A stretch of 64,000 bases of DNA from Myxococcus xanthus (GTDB taxonomy: Bacteria; Myxococcota; Myxococcia; Myxococcales; Myxococcaceae). Location of the stretch: NCBI RefSeq assembly GCF_013116825.1, contig NZ_JABFNS010000003.1, positions 86,155 through 150,154 on the forward strand, in the 5' to 3' direction. The notes beneath the pieces were generated by a model. That model made no database searches, was not told where the DNA came from, and saw only the letters and a list, made by a program, of their open reading frames with translations. Of this stretch, positions 32,689 through 41,977 are shown in pieces (positions within the stretch are counted from its first letter, which is position 1; every line of letters starts with the position of its first letter). The position numbers were made by a program, and so were the translations under genes.

Positions 32689-34245
32689 GTGGCGGAGGGC
32701 TCTGGCGCGTTGAGAGATGAGCCCCCCATTCTCATGCACGATCCCCGCTCCGCTCTCGTGAACTCCTCTCCAGACGTCATCCCCACTGCCGAGGGCCCGG
32801 CGGGACTCCCGCCTCCTCGCCCGCTGGCCCATGCCTCGGTCCTCTTCGCGGAGCCCTTGCCCGGCATCGAGGAGGCTCCAGGCGCGTGGCTCTCGAGACT
32901 GGGCCTGGCAGAGCTGGGTTTCACCGTGGAGGTCGGCCAGGGAGTCCGGCTCACGAACGGCCGGCACACCGTGCATGTCTTCAGGGGAAACGGCCCCCTG
33001 TCCCGTGAGGGACTGGACCTGCGGCAGTTTCCGAACCTTCCACGAGAGGGCTGCTATCTGACGCTCGCTTCCGGCGTCTCCCTGCGCCAGGGCGGGGAGC
33101 AGCCGATGCGAGGCGGCGCCAGGCCGGACCCGTGGGCAGAGGACGGTGTGATGCGCGTCTTCTCGCTGTTGGTCTCACGCCTTGCCCTCAACGGCACGGC
33201 GGTGGTTTTGCACCAGGCAGACTCGCTCGTGAAGGACGCTAGGATCTTCGCTCGGCTGCTTCGGGAGTTGGCCCACCCCGACTACCGTCCGTTCCGCGCC
33301 TGGGTTGAGCTCTCCCGCCGCCGGGGCAGCCGCTACCTTGAGCTGCGCGGCCTGGAGAGCTTTGGGCTGCCGGATCTCCAGCTCGCGCCGGAGGAGTGGG
33401 ACACATGGGAGACGTCGCGTGGCCGGGAGGCCCTGTACTTCGCCGCCTATCGCATGGTTCGCGAGAACCGCCCGCTCTCCGCGGATGAGGTCCTGGAGGT
33501 GCCGCTGGGCGTTCAGCCCGGCTCCTGGCCCGAGCCATTCGGCGGAGACACCATGCGCTACCGGGTCCGCGCCGGTGAGCCTTCCAGCCTGATGCTCGAG
33601 CGCCTCTCGGATGCCGCGGAGCCCTTCACCCGCTGGGCCCGGGCGTCGGCGCCGGGCAAGCCGTTCTCCTCGAGCGTGGGCGTCAATACGTACCAGGCCC
33701 TTTTCCGCCATGCCCTGGAGGGCGCCTTACCGGGCGACACCCTCGCCCACATTGCACCTCCGGCCTCGCAGGCGCTCCCCCCGCATGAGGTGCTCGTGCG
33801 CACGCGACTGGGACAGAGCGGCTTCACGGTTGTCACCAATGGCTTCGGCTGGGGGCCGCAGGCGAGCGGAAAGCAGGATTCAAGTGCCATCCATGTGGAG
33901 TTGGCGGCGTGGATGGACTCGCACAGCCCGGAGCGCGCCCTGGCCCTGTCGGCGCTGGGGACGCTGATGCAATCGAACGAGGGCAGCCAACCGGCCTGGG
34001 CACCGGGCGACATCGCCGTCGTCTCCGAGCCGCTCCTGGGGCTGCGCCACTTCGTCATCGCACAGGGGCCCGCCGTGCCCCTGCCTCCAGGCGCGCCCGT
34101 GAACCTTCTCTGGGTCATCCCCCTGCTCGCGGCCGAGTTCGAGATGGTGCGGCGGGCCGGTCCCTTGCACTGGGCCAACCAGCTGCTGAAGGACCCGTCC
34201 CGCAGGACGGAGTTGGTGCAGCGCTGGAGCCTGGGCGCGAACTGA
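32689..34245 (+). CDS. DUF4261-like/suppressor-of-fused-like cytosolic protein
   Basis: 518 residues, no signal peptide or membrane segment. The N-terminal half (PLPGIEEAPGAWLSRLGLAE, then VVLHQADSLVKDARIF) resembles DUF4261-like domains; the C-terminal 160 residues (FTVVTNGFGWGPQ; VELAAWMDSHSPERALALSA; VNLLWVIPLLAAEFEMVRRA) resemble the SUFU-like domain found in bacterial immunity and polymorphic-toxin contexts. Such proteins often protect against toxins, but no toxin gene is adjacent. The first Met was used; an ATG at residue 16 is also possible. It lies between IS91 and IS66 remnants, so it is probably accessory DNA. Confidence 0.5.
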   Translation: MAEGSGALRDEPPILMHDPRSALVNSSPDVIPTAEGPAGLPPPRPLAHASVLFAEPLPGIEEAPGAWLSRLGLAELGFTVEVGQGVRLTNGRHTVHVFRGNGPLSREGLDLRQFPNLPREGCYLTLASGVSLRQGGEQPMRGGARPDPWAEDGVMRVFSLLVSRLALNGTAVVLHQADSLVKDARIFARLLRELAHPDYRPFRAWVELSRRRGSRYLELRGLESFGLPDLQLAPEEWDTWETSRGREALYFAAYRMVRENRPLSADEVLEVPLGVQPGSWPEPFGGDTMRYRVRAGEPSSLMLERLSDAAEPFTRWARASAPGKPFSSSVGVNTYQALFRHALEGALPGDTLAHIAPPASQALPPHEVLVRTRLGQSGFTVVTNGFGWGPQASGKQDSSAIHVELAAWMDSHSPERALALSALGTLMQSNEGSQPAWAPGDIAVVSEPLLGLRHFVIAQGPAVPLPPGAPVNLLWVIPLLAAEFEMVRRAGPLHWANQLLKDPSRRTELVQRWSLGAN

Positions 34246-34269
34246 CGCTCCCAGGCCCGCCCGCGCGCT

Positions 34270-34697
34270 CCGGGAGCTGTCCAGGCGGGCTGGTGCCTCA
34301 CCTGGGCCACGTCAATGCCGTCCAGCAGCATCGCCAACTGCGTGGCGTCCAGATGCACCACCTGCGCGACGCGAAGGTGAAGAGCTACCCTGAATAGACG
34401 TCCTCGCCCCAGGCCTTGCGCGCCAGTTCCATGAGGCCATCGATGGACTTGCGCATGTCCACCGGCTCCATCGTCAGCGCCACGCGCACCGACGCCGACA
34501 GGGCAAACACCGTCTTACCACCTCAGCGCACCGACGAGCCGGGCCACGTACTCCACGCCGGTGCCGACCGCGAAGCGAACCTGCGCTCCGCTCGTCGTTA
34601 CCACCTCCAACATCGACTCCGTTGCCGCTGGCGTCGTCGCCACCTCCGCCGGCTTTGACATTCCCGCAAGGGGCCTCGGCGCCGACTCCTCACTCAA
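34270..34697 (-). mobile_element. IS66-type remnant (TnpA and TnpB fragments)
   Basis: On the minus strand, 34697-34515 gives a TnpA-like C-terminus (LEVVTTSGAQVRFAVGTGVE, then YVARLVGALR). Then 34510-34387 gives the TnpB start (VALTMEPVDMRKSIDGLMEL, then AWGEDVYSG), and after a stop and an internal deletion 34361-34270 gives the TnpB end (HLDATQLAMLLDGIDVAQV). The order and strand are those of an IS66 element; the large TnpC gene and the element ends are absent. It lies just upstream of Protein S. Confidence 0.75.
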
Positions 34698-34829
34698 CGC
34701 CTTTCAGCACGTTCTTGGTCAGATGGATACGGTACTGGAGACGGATTGCTTTTCCGGATTGCTGTGCCCAATGCTTCCGGCGGTTCTGGCAACGAATGGG
34801 CCGGGGCCGCTCAAGGGAGGAGAACTGCA

Positions 34830-35351
34830 ATGGCAAACATTACCGTTTTTTACCAAGAGGACTTCGGGGGGACGCACGTCGATCTTCCGCCTGGCAACTA
34901 CACCCGGGCCCAGTTGGAGGCGCGCGGCATCGATAACAACACCATCAGCTCGGTGAGGGTGCCGCCTGGCGTGAAGGCTGTCCTCTTCAAGGACGATAAT
35001 TTCACCGGTGACCAGCTCGAAGTGGTGGCCGACGCCGAGGAACTGGGCGCGATGAACAACAACACCTCCAGCATCAGGGTCATCACCGTGCCGGTGCAGC
35101 CCAGGGCCAGGTTCTTCTACAAAGAGCAGTTCGATGGCAAGGAGGTGGACCTGCCTCCTGGCCAGTACACCCAGGCCGAGCTGGAGCTGTACGGCATCGA
35201 CAACAACACCATCAGCTCGGTGAAGCCGCAGGGCCTGGCGGTCGTCCTATACAAGAACGACAACTTCTCCGGCGACACGCTGTCCGTGACCTCCGACGCC
35301 CCGAGCCTGGGCGCGTTGAACAACAACACCTCCAGCATCAGAATCTCCTGA
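34830..35351 (+). CDS. tps: Protein S, beta/gamma-crystallin spore coat protein
   Basis: 173 residues, the length of Myxococcus Protein S, made of four Greek-key motifs in two domains: ITVFYQEDFGGTHVDLPPG and the calcium-site pattern NNNTSSIRV, repeated as FFYKEQFDGKEVDLPPGQY and NNNTSSIRIS. The protein is made early in development, leaves the cell without a signal peptide and assembles on spores in a calcium-dependent way. From memory the C-terminal domain is almost the same as the M. xanthus protein, while the N-terminal domain differs more. GGGAGGAG precedes the ATG. Only one copy is in this window, whereas M. xanthus has the tandem ops/tps pair; upstream lies an IS66 remnant. Confidence 0.92.
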   Translation: MANITVFYQEDFGGTHVDLPPGNYTRAQLEARGIDNNTISSVRVPPGVKAVLFKDDNFTGDQLEVVADAEELGAMNNNTSSIRVITVPVQPRARFFYKEQFDGKEVDLPPGQYTQAELELYGIDNNTISSVKPQGLAVVLYKNDNFSGDTLSVTSDAPSLGALNNNTSSIRIS

Positions 35352-35953
35352 CGCTGGCGCGCTGGCATTCCAGGTGACGGTCCCTGCCGCGAGGACCGCC
35401 ACCCTATCGAGCCCCAATGACTCTCGAATCACCTGCACCCACGACGGTTGGGTGCAGACCCACCCCCACTCGGTGCCCCATTCACGCTCACGGCCGAGCT
35501 GGTGCCCTGAACGTCTGCGCGCGCTCGCCCCTCCAGTCGAAGACGGCGAGCGCACGCGCCACGTTCGCGTACCAGGGCAGCCCTGGTACGTCCTCGGGCA
35601 CCAGCGCGCCGATGCTCGAGCGAGGAGCCAACTGGAGGCCGTTGCGGCGCTGCTCCTCTCCGTAGGCGCAGGCTCGAAGTTGCACAGCGTGCCCTTGACG
35701 GCGGAGCCGCACTTCTCGAACACGCGACGGCTGCGTGTCGGAAGGTACCCGCGGCCCTCCACGCGGCGTTGCGAAGGCGAGATGGAAGTTCCACGGACGC
35801 CATTCATGCAGGCAGGCGTGCGGTAGCAACTCAGAAGAGGGGGAGGATGCTCCGCTCCTGGCCGGACTCCCGGCGGGCCATGCAGGCGGCAACGCATCGT
35901 GCCCGTGATGCTCTTTCCCATCATGGCGACCACCTTCAGCGGAAGGAGGGGCC
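35352..35953 (-). pseudogene. Gene-sized gap with frameshifted unidentified coding remnant
   Basis: No intact gene. On the minus strand two frames each look coding over part of 35500-35830: SRRVFEKCGSAVKGTLCNFE, then in another frame NGLQLAPRSSIGALVPEDV and LPWYANVARALAVFDWRGE. This looks like one gene broken by a frameshift near 35660. I cannot name a family. The last 100 bases contain the AGGAGG ribosome site of the following gene. Confidence 0.35.
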
Positions 35954-37405
35954 ATGTACTTCCAGGCCATCAAGACCGAGGGCCTTGCCCAAATCACCTA
36001 CATCCTGGGCAGTGACGGCGAGGCGCTCGTCGTCGACCCCCGGCGTGATGTCGACGTCTACCTGGACGTGTTGCGGCGGCAGGAGTTGCGGCTGCGCTAC
36101 GTGCTCCAGACACACCGCCAGGAGGACTTCGTTGAGGGCACCTCCGCGCTTGCCCGCATGGCAGGCGCGCAGGTGGTGGCTGGCCGGCACCCCATCACCG
36201 GCCATGCCGACGTGCGGATGGGCGAGCGAGAGCGGCTACACCTGGGGGCCTTGACGCTGGTGGCGCTTCATACCCCGGGCCACACTCCAGAGAGCATGAG
36301 CTGGGCCGTCTACCTGGATCCCCACCATGCCCAGGCTTGGGGCGTCTTCACGGGCGACGCGCTCTTTGCTGGTGAGACGGGGCGCACGGACCTTGCGGTG
36401 CCAGAGCGGGTCTACGAGAACGCCGCGCTCCTCTTTGACGCGCTCCATCAGAAGGTCCTGCCCCTGGGCGACCAGACACTGGTCTTCCCGGCCCATGGGG
36501 CAGGCTCGGTGTGTGGCAGCGGCATCGCGGACAGGGAGTTGACGACACTGGGCTTCGAGCGCCTGCACAACCCCGTGTTCACCTCCAGCCGGAGCGATTT
36601 CATCCAGCGCAAGGTGCAGGAGCGGCTTCACCGGCCCTCGTATTTCTCGCGCATGGAGGAGGCGAACATCCGCGGTGGCGTGCCACTCTCAGCGGATCCA
36701 TCCGCCCCCCCCTTCCTGGCGCCGAAACACTTTGAGTGGGCAAGTCACAGTGGCCTTGTCCTGGACGCGCGTGAGCCCGAGTCCTTCGCGGGTGGCCACA
36801 TCCCGGGCTCGCTGAATGTCTGGAGGCAGGGGTTGTCCGTGTTCGGCGGACAGATGGTTCAGCCGGGCACGCCGCTGTTCCTCGTCCTGCCTGCGCACGC
36901 GGACTCGAAGGAGGCCGTGCTGGCCCTGGCCCGGGTGGGGCTCGACAAGGTGGAGGGCGTCCTCACGGGGGGGTTCGGGGCATGGCGCAACGCAGGGTTG
37001 CCTATCGAGAGCAGCGGCACGCTGACGGCCGAGGCGCTCTTTTCCCAGATGGAGCGCTTCCAGGTGCTCGACGTGCGCGAGCGCTCGGAGTTCGAGCGTG
37101 GCCACATCCTGAGCGCACGACATGCGTATGTGACCGAGCTGGAGGAGTGCCTCTCCGGGTTGGGCCTGCGCGAGGACCTGCCGGTCGCGGTGGTGTGCAG
37201 CACGGGCCACCGCTCCGGACTTGCCACGAGCATCCTGCTCCGCAACGGCTTCCAGCAGGTCTCGAACGTGCTGGGCGGCATGTCGGCATGGCGGCGGCTG
37301 GAACTTCCGGTGCGGACAGGCCCGCCGTCGGAGGTCGAGTTCGAACAAGCAACGCGCTCCATGGGGGCAGAGGAGCAGGACGCTTCTCCACCGTCGCCTT
37401 CGTGA
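35954..37405 (+). CDS. MBL-fold/rhodanese protein, persulfide dioxygenase-like
   Basis: 483 residues: an ETHE1-like metallo-beta-lactamase domain (1-250) then two rhodanese domains (about 255-350 and 355-450). Visible: HTPGHTPESMSW, GDALFAGETGRTDL, FPAHGAG. The first metal motif reads THRQEDF (53-59), where the usual form is THxHxDH, so two ligands are replaced. The first rhodanese lacks the active Cys; the second has CSTGHRSG with a Cys. Such fusions oxidise or transfer persulfide sulfur. AAGGAGG precedes the ATG. The next genes (archease, RtcB) follow on the same strand within 65 bp, so it may be co-transcribed. Whether it binds iron fully is doubtful. Confidence 0.82.
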   Translation: MYFQAIKTEGLAQITYILGSDGEALVVDPRRDVDVYLDVLRRQELRLRYVLQTHRQEDFVEGTSALARMAGAQVVAGRHPITGHADVRMGERERLHLGALTLVALHTPGHTPESMSWAVYLDPHHAQAWGVFTGDALFAGETGRTDLAVPERVYENAALLFDALHQKVLPLGDQTLVFPAHGAGSVCGSGIADRELTTLGFERLHNPVFTSSRSDFIQRKVQERLHRPSYFSRMEEANIRGGVPLSADPSAPPFLAPKHFEWASHSGLVLDAREPESFAGGHIPGSLNVWRQGLSVFGGQMVQPGTPLFLVLPAHADSKEAVLALARVGLDKVEGVLTGGFGAWRNAGLPIESSGTLTAEALFSQMERFQVLDVRERSEFERGHILSARHAYVTELEECLSGLGLREDLPVAVVCSTGHRSGLATSILLRNGFQQVSNVLGGMSAWRRLELPVRTGPPSEVEFEQATRSMGAEEQDASPPSPS

Positions 37406-37468
37406 GCCGTCAACGAGGTTGTCGTCGGATGGGGGCATCTCCACTTCGGGCGTGGGAAGGAGGCAGTC

Positions 37469-37891
37469 GTGGAGTCAGGGACGCATCAATTCGAACCGCA
37501 CGTCAGTGAGGTTCAACTCCGCATCTCAGGCACGGGACTCCCGGAGCTCTTCGAGGAGGCCGGGTATGCGCTCGCGGAGCTCATGCTCGGAGAGGCGCCG
37601 TTACCGCAGCCCTCGCCGGAATCGGCCGTCGAGCGCGTTGCGCTCGTGGCGGCGGACACCGAGGCACTGCTCGTCGATTGGCTCAACGAGCTCATCGCCC
37701 GCTCGGACCTGACGAAGCGCGTCTACACGGACCTCGTGGTGGACGAGTTCCAAGAGCGGTCGCTGCGTGCCCACGTTCGCGGCGTCTCGCCTCTGGTGCT
37801 GAAGACCGCTGTGAAGGCCGCCACCTTCCATGGCCTGGAGCTGAACGAGCACGACGACGGCTTCACGGCCACGGTCGTCCTCGATGTCTGA
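37469..37891 (+). CDS. Archease, RtcB activation partner
   Basis: 140-residue archease: FEEAGYALAELMLGE, VALVAADTEALLVDWLNELI and KAATFHGLELNEHDDGFTAT are family signatures, with the C-terminal acidic metal-binding residues. Archease speeds guanylylation of the RNA ligase RtcB and widens its nucleotide use. GTG start with GGAAGGAGG upstream. Its last 8 bases overlap the RtcB start, so the two are translationally coupled, which supports the pairing. Confidence 0.9.
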   Translation: MESGTHQFEPHVSEVQLRISGTGLPELFEEAGYALAELMLGEAPLPQPSPESAVERVALVAADTEALLVDWLNELIARSDLTKRVYTDLVVDEFQERSLRAHVRGVSPLVLKTAVKAATFHGLELNEHDDGFTATVVLDV

Positions 37892-39383
37892 GACCACCCC
37901 CTGTCACGAGGCAAGCATCATGGAGACACTTCCCGAGGTCCCGCACCAGCTCGAGCCGCTCATCCGGCAGATAGGGCCCGCCCTGTATGAGCTGGGCCAG
38001 GGCTTCCGAGAGGACATGCGGGTACCGGCCCGCATCGTCGCGGACTCGGAGTTGCTCCAGCAGATGGTCCAGGACCGGAGCGTGCCTCAGCTCGTCAATG
38101 TCACCACGCTGCCGGGCATCCAGGGCTTCGCCATCGGAATGCCAGACATGCACGAGGGCTACGGCTTTCCCGTGGGCGGCGTGGCGGGTACGGCGTTGCC
38201 GGATGGCGTCATCTCGCCGGGCGGCATCGGGTTCGACATCAACTGCGGCGTGAGATTGCTGGCGACCGGGCTTCGGCACGAGGACGTGAAGGAGGTCCTG
38301 CCAGAGGTGGCTCATGACCTCGCGCGGAGCATCCCCACAGGCTTCGGCCGGCATGGCCGCCTGTCGCTGGCTCCCGAGCAGATGGACCGGGTCCTCACGG
38401 AGGGCGTCCCCTATCTGGTGGACGAACTGGGACTGGGAGGACCGGAGGACGTCGACTACCTGGAGGCCAGCGGCTGCCTCGATGGCGCCGACACGGCCAA
38501 GGTCTCCGTTCGGGCACGGGAGCGGGGGCATGACCAGCTTGGCACGCTCGGAGGCGGCAACCACTTCCTGGAAGTGCAGCGGGTGGAGCGCGTCCTCGAC
38601 CCGGAGGCGGCCCCGGCGCTCGGGCTGTTCGAGGGCCAGCTCACCGTGCTCATCCATACGGGCTCGCGCGGACTGGGGCACCAGGTCTGCACGGATGCGG
38701 TGCGCACCATGGACCGCGCCCTGGCCCGTGAGGGCATCCGGCTCGTGGACCGTCAACTCGCCTGTGCGCCGCTGTCATCGGCGGAGGGGCAGGACTACTT
38801 CGCGGCCATGTGCGCCGCGGCCAACTTCGCCTGGGCCAACCGGCAGGTGCTTACCCACCGGGTGCGCGAGGTGTTCCGCCGGTGGTTCGGAGACCGTTCC
38901 GCAGCGTGGCCTCGCATCGTCTATGACGTGGCCCACAACATCGCGAAGTTGGAGCCGCATGGAGGCCAGCGCCTCTGTGTACACCGCAAGGGCGCGACGC
39001 GGGCCTTCGGTCCAGGGCACCCCGAGTTGCCCGCGGCCTACCATCAGGTCGGCCAGCCCGTGTTCATCCCCGGAAGCATGGGCACCGCGTCGTTCGTGCT
39101 GGTGGGGAAGGCGGCGGCCGAGGCCATCTCACTCAGCAGCGCTTGCCATGGGGCGGGACGGCGGCTGAGCCGGGCCGCTTCCAAACGCCAGGTGGTGGGA
39201 AGTGAGCTGCGCGCGGCGCTGAATCGTCAGGGCATCGCCGTGGAGTGTCCCTCCAATGCGGAGCTCGCGGAGGAAGCGCCCCTGGCCTACAAGGACGTGG
39301 AGCGGGTGGTGGACGTGGTCGAGGCGGCTGGCATCGCGCGGAAGGTGGCGCGGCTGGTGCCGCTCGCGGTGTTGAAAGGCTGA
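37884..39383 (+). CDS. rtcB: RtcB family RNA-splicing ligase
   Basis: 499 residues, the usual length. RtcB joins 2',3'-cyclic phosphate or 3'-phosphate RNA ends to 5'-OH using GTP and manganese. Seen: DMHEGYGFPVGGVAG, GGIGFDINCGVRLLATG (metal-binding Asp and Cys), LGGGNHFLEVQ, IHTGSRGLGHQV, YDVAHNIAKLE and the end PLAVLKG. The guanylylated-His region SSACHGAGRR is at about residues 411-420. The coupled archease upstream indicates an RNA repair unit; no sigma-54 RtcR regulator is in the window. An inner ATG near residue 13 is an alternative start. Confidence 0.93.
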   Translation: MSETTPCHEASIMETLPEVPHQLEPLIRQIGPALYELGQGFREDMRVPARIVADSELLQQMVQDRSVPQLVNVTTLPGIQGFAIGMPDMHEGYGFPVGGVAGTALPDGVISPGGIGFDINCGVRLLATGLRHEDVKEVLPEVAHDLARSIPTGFGRHGRLSLAPEQMDRVLTEGVPYLVDELGLGGPEDVDYLEASGCLDGADTAKVSVRARERGHDQLGTLGGGNHFLEVQRVERVLDPEAAPALGLFEGQLTVLIHTGSRGLGHQVCTDAVRTMDRALAREGIRLVDRQLACAPLSSAEGQDYFAAMCAAANFAWANRQVLTHRVREVFRRWFGDRSAAWPRIVYDVAHNIAKLEPHGGQRLCVHRKGATRAFGPGHPELPAAYHQVGQPVFIPGSMGTASFVLVGKAAAEAISLSSACHGAGRRLSRAASKRQVVGSELRAALNRQGIAVECPSNAELAEEAPLAYKDVERVVDVVEAAGIARKVARLVPLAVLKG

Positions 39384-39459
39384 GCGCCGGGTTGCATTGG
39401 AGCGGAGGCGTGCGGGGGAATCAGGGGCCCTGAGGACGCTCGTCGCTTGTCTGGGAGGC

Positions 39460-40632
39460 TCACGTCCACTGAAGGACGAGCGCGCCGTTGCCGTCTGGTA
39501 CCAGCCGCGTGCGGGTCCCAAGGTCCCGTCCCTGCCGGTCCAGGACGCCGCTCAGCCACTCAGCGTCCTGTCGAGAGGCACGATGGGGGCGGAGTTGGCG
39601 CAGCTGCATCGGGAGCATGCGGAGGCCCATCAGCTGACCGGTGGCCGGGGCGATGGACGCCAGGTACAGCAGCGTCAGGTCTGGACGGAAGGCCGTGTGG
39701 CCCGAGATTCCCTCATAGTCGTTCAGGAAGTCTCCGCAGCCGTAGAGGATGAGGTGGCCCCGGTGGACCTCGATGCCGCGGGGGTGGTGCGACGAGTGGC
39801 CATGGATGATGTCGACGCCGGCCTCATCGATGAGCGCTCGCGCGAAGGCCCGCTGCGCGTCCGGCACTGCATAGCCCCAGTTGCCGCCCCAGTGAATGGA
39901 GGCAACGACGATGTCGCCCGTGCGTTTGACGGCCGCGACGCGCTCGCCCAGTTGCCGCACCGCGGTGGGTGAGAGCGCTGGCAGCAGATCCACGCCGGGC
40001 CGGTCTTCCGTCGCGGCCCAGGCGGGTGGGATTCCGCTGCTGCTATCACCGAACGAAAACACGGCGACCCGGCCCCCAGTCACATCCAGGATGGCCGGCC
40101 GCCGTGCTCGCTCCTGGTCCTCTCCGAGCCCCGCGGTGGCGATGCCCAGGCGCCGGAGGGTCGCCAGTGTTTCGAGGAGCCCCGGATAGCCCCAGTCCAG
40201 CACGTGGTTGTTCGCCAGCGCGCAGCAACCGATCCGAGCTGCTGTAAGGCAAGCCGCGTTCTCCGGGTGCATGCGATAATGGATGCCTTTGTCTGGCCAC
40301 CACGCCTCGCTCGTGGTGACGCTCGTCTCCAGGTTGATGATTCGAACATCCGGCGCGGCTCGCTCCATCTCGTCGAGCGCGTCACCCCAGAGCTCACCGA
40401 AGCCGACGGGCGTCCGGATGGGGCCATTGCGTTCCTCTGCCAGCCGGACGTAGTCCCGCGCATCCTTCAGGTAGTCCTCGTGGAGGCCCGGCGGAGCAGG
40501 GTGGGGCAGGACCTGGTCGATGCCCCGGCCCGTCATCACATCTCCGCATAGCAGGAGGGTGAGCACCTTCCCCGAGGCCGAAGGCGTCGAGCCATTGGCG
40601 CTCCGCTCCCTGTCCGGCGTATCCGGAATCAT
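39460..40632 (-). CDS. CapA-family metallophosphatase-like protein
   Basis: 390 residues. The CapA/PgsA fold is shown by LLLCGDVMTGRGID, INLETSVT, ALANNHVLDWGYPGL, ASIHWGGNW and IIHGHSSHHPRGIEV, which supply the metal-binding Asp, Asn and His residues. Members are linked to poly-gamma-glutamate capsule or act as phosphoesterases; no other capsule gene is here. No signal peptide is seen. ATG 40632 was preferred since GGGAGG lies 10 bases upstream; a Met 13 codons earlier is possible. It converges on RtcB with a 76-bp gap. Confidence 0.82.
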   Translation of the reverse strand: MIPDTPDRERSANGSTPSASGKVLTLLLCGDVMTGRGIDQVLPHPAPPGLHEDYLKDARDYVRLAEERNGPIRTPVGFGELWGDALDEMERAAPDVRIINLETSVTTSEAWWPDKGIHYRMHPENAACLTAARIGCCALANNHVLDWGYPGLLETLATLRRLGIATAGLGEDQERARRPAILDVTGGRVAVFSFGDSSSGIPPAWAATEDRPGVDLLPALSPTAVRQLGERVAAVKRTGDIVVASIHWGGNWGYAVPDAQRAFARALIDEAGVDIIHGHSSHHPRGIEVHRGHLILYGCGDFLNDYEGISGHTAFRPDLTLLYLASIAPATGQLMGLRMLPMQLRQLRPHRASRQDAEWLSGVLDRQGRDLGTRTRLVPDGNGALVLQWT

Positions 40633-40684
40633 CGTGAGTCGGCCTCCCGCCACAGGTGTGGCGCGGAGCAAGCCCGGGAGCGCG

Positions 40685-40861
40685 TCAGAGCGTCAGCCAC
40701 TTCTTGGTGGTCACGGTATGAACGGTGGAGATGCGCTTCTCCACCTCCTTCGTCTCCTGGCAGCGTGGACACTTGGGCGTTCGCTCATCATGCTCCTTGA
40801 CGCTCATGATTTCGGTGAAGGGCTCCTTGCACTTGCGGCAGTAGAATTCGTAGACGGGCAT
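40685..40861 (-). CDS. FmdB-type zinc ribbon protein, 58 residues
   Basis: A small gene starting MPVYEFYCRKCKEPFTEIMS and continuing with CPRCQ, giving two CxxC knuckles, as in FmdB/CxxC_CxxC_SSSS regulatory proteins, which are typically 60-110 residues. It is cytosolic and may bind zinc or nucleic acid. It lies 53 bp upstream of the CapA gene on the same strand and so may be co-transcribed. The ending KKWLTL is unremarkable. Confidence 0.8.
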   Translation of the reverse strand: MPVYEFYCRKCKEPFTEIMSVKEHDERTPKCPRCQETKEVEKRISTVHTVTTKKWLTL

Positions 40862-41057
40862 CACTCGCTCCTGCTCGGGCCTGATGGCCTCCTATGAAGG
40901 GTGGGGATCGAGCGTGATGCGCGGCAGGGCGCAAGCTGCCATCCCTGCGACGGAACGGCGGCTCTTTCGGAGGGCCGGGATGAACTGCGCCCGGTGGGCT
41001 CCTGTGAGACCGGGATATCGCGGCCCGGGGGGCTTGCTGAGGCTTTGGGGCGCCCGG

Positions 41058-41747
41058 TCAGGGGTGGGCCGTGTCGCCGGGCGGCGCGTGACGGTCGTGA
41101 CCGAGGGTGAGCCGGGCCTGTGCCAGGAGCGTCGCGACTGCTTCATCTGGGACCTGCTGGAAGTCGGCGTACCACTGGCCAATGGCATACAGCGACGGCG
41201 TTGAAAGCACGCACACCACGTCATCGGCCAGGGGGGTGAGCTCCGCGAGCGTCTGGGATGCCGCGACGGGGACCGCGAGGATGATGCTGCCGGGCCGGTG
41301 CATGCGGAGCGCCTGGATGGCCGCTCGGACGGTACCTCCCGTCGCGATGCCGTCGTCCACCAGGATGATGCGCTGGCCTTCGATTCGAGGCGCCCCGATG
41401 CCCTGGCGGAAGCGCGCCACCCGGGCCTTCACTTCATCCGTCTTCTGACGGACGAGGCCTTGCAGGTCCGCCTCGGTGACGCCCACCTCGGTCATCAGCC
41501 TCCGGTTGACGAACGCGACACCACCTTCCGCGACCGCGCCGAGGCCCAGTTCCTCGTAGCCCGGCACACCGACCTTGCGGACCACCCAGACGTCCAGCGG
41601 TGCGCCCAGTGCTGTTGCCACCTCAAAGGCCACAGGTACACCCCCGCGGGGCAACGCCAGGATGAGCGTACCTTCACCCGTGTAGCCACGCTCGCGCAGC
41701 AATTGGGCGAGCCGCCGGCCCGCATCGACACGATCCTCGAAGTACAT
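41058..41747 (-). CDS. Phosphoribosyltransferase-domain protein
   Basis: 229-residue type I PRTase fold. MYFEDRVDAGRRLAQLL, ILALPRGGVPVAFEVA and the PRPP loop RIILVDDGIATGGTVRAA (about residues 120-137) are the signature of the group often fused to or found near dienelactone hydrolases. True substrate is unknown. ATG 41747 fits the family N-terminus; a longer frame starts 9 codons earlier. Standing on the minus strand between the FmdB-type gene and alanyl-tRNA editing gene. Confidence 0.85.
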   Translation of the reverse strand: MYFEDRVDAGRRLAQLLRERGYTGEGTLILALPRGGVPVAFEVATALGAPLDVWVVRKVGVPGYEELGLGAVAEGGVAFVNRRLMTEVGVTEADLQGLVRQKTDEVKARVARFRQGIGAPRIEGQRIILVDDGIATGGTVRAAIQALRMHRPGSIILAVPVAASQTLAELTPLADDVVCVLSTPSLYAIGQWYADFQQVPDEAVATLLAQARLTLGHDRHAPPGDTAHP

Positions 41748-41977
41748 GGCACCCCCTGCGCTCAAGAGAAGCATGGCCGGGGCTCCTGTCCACCGATGCC
41801 TGTCGATGTCCGAGGCCCTGGGGGACCAGGTGGCCTGGTGAGGCGCTTGGCGCTCTGGACCTCACCGGAGGGCGCACGCTGCATTGCGCCCTGGGCGCGC
41901 GGAGCGACAGGCGCTCCGGGTGGACCTATGCGTTGGAACCCTTCGGGCTTCAATGGCAATCGAGATGGGGTAACGCT

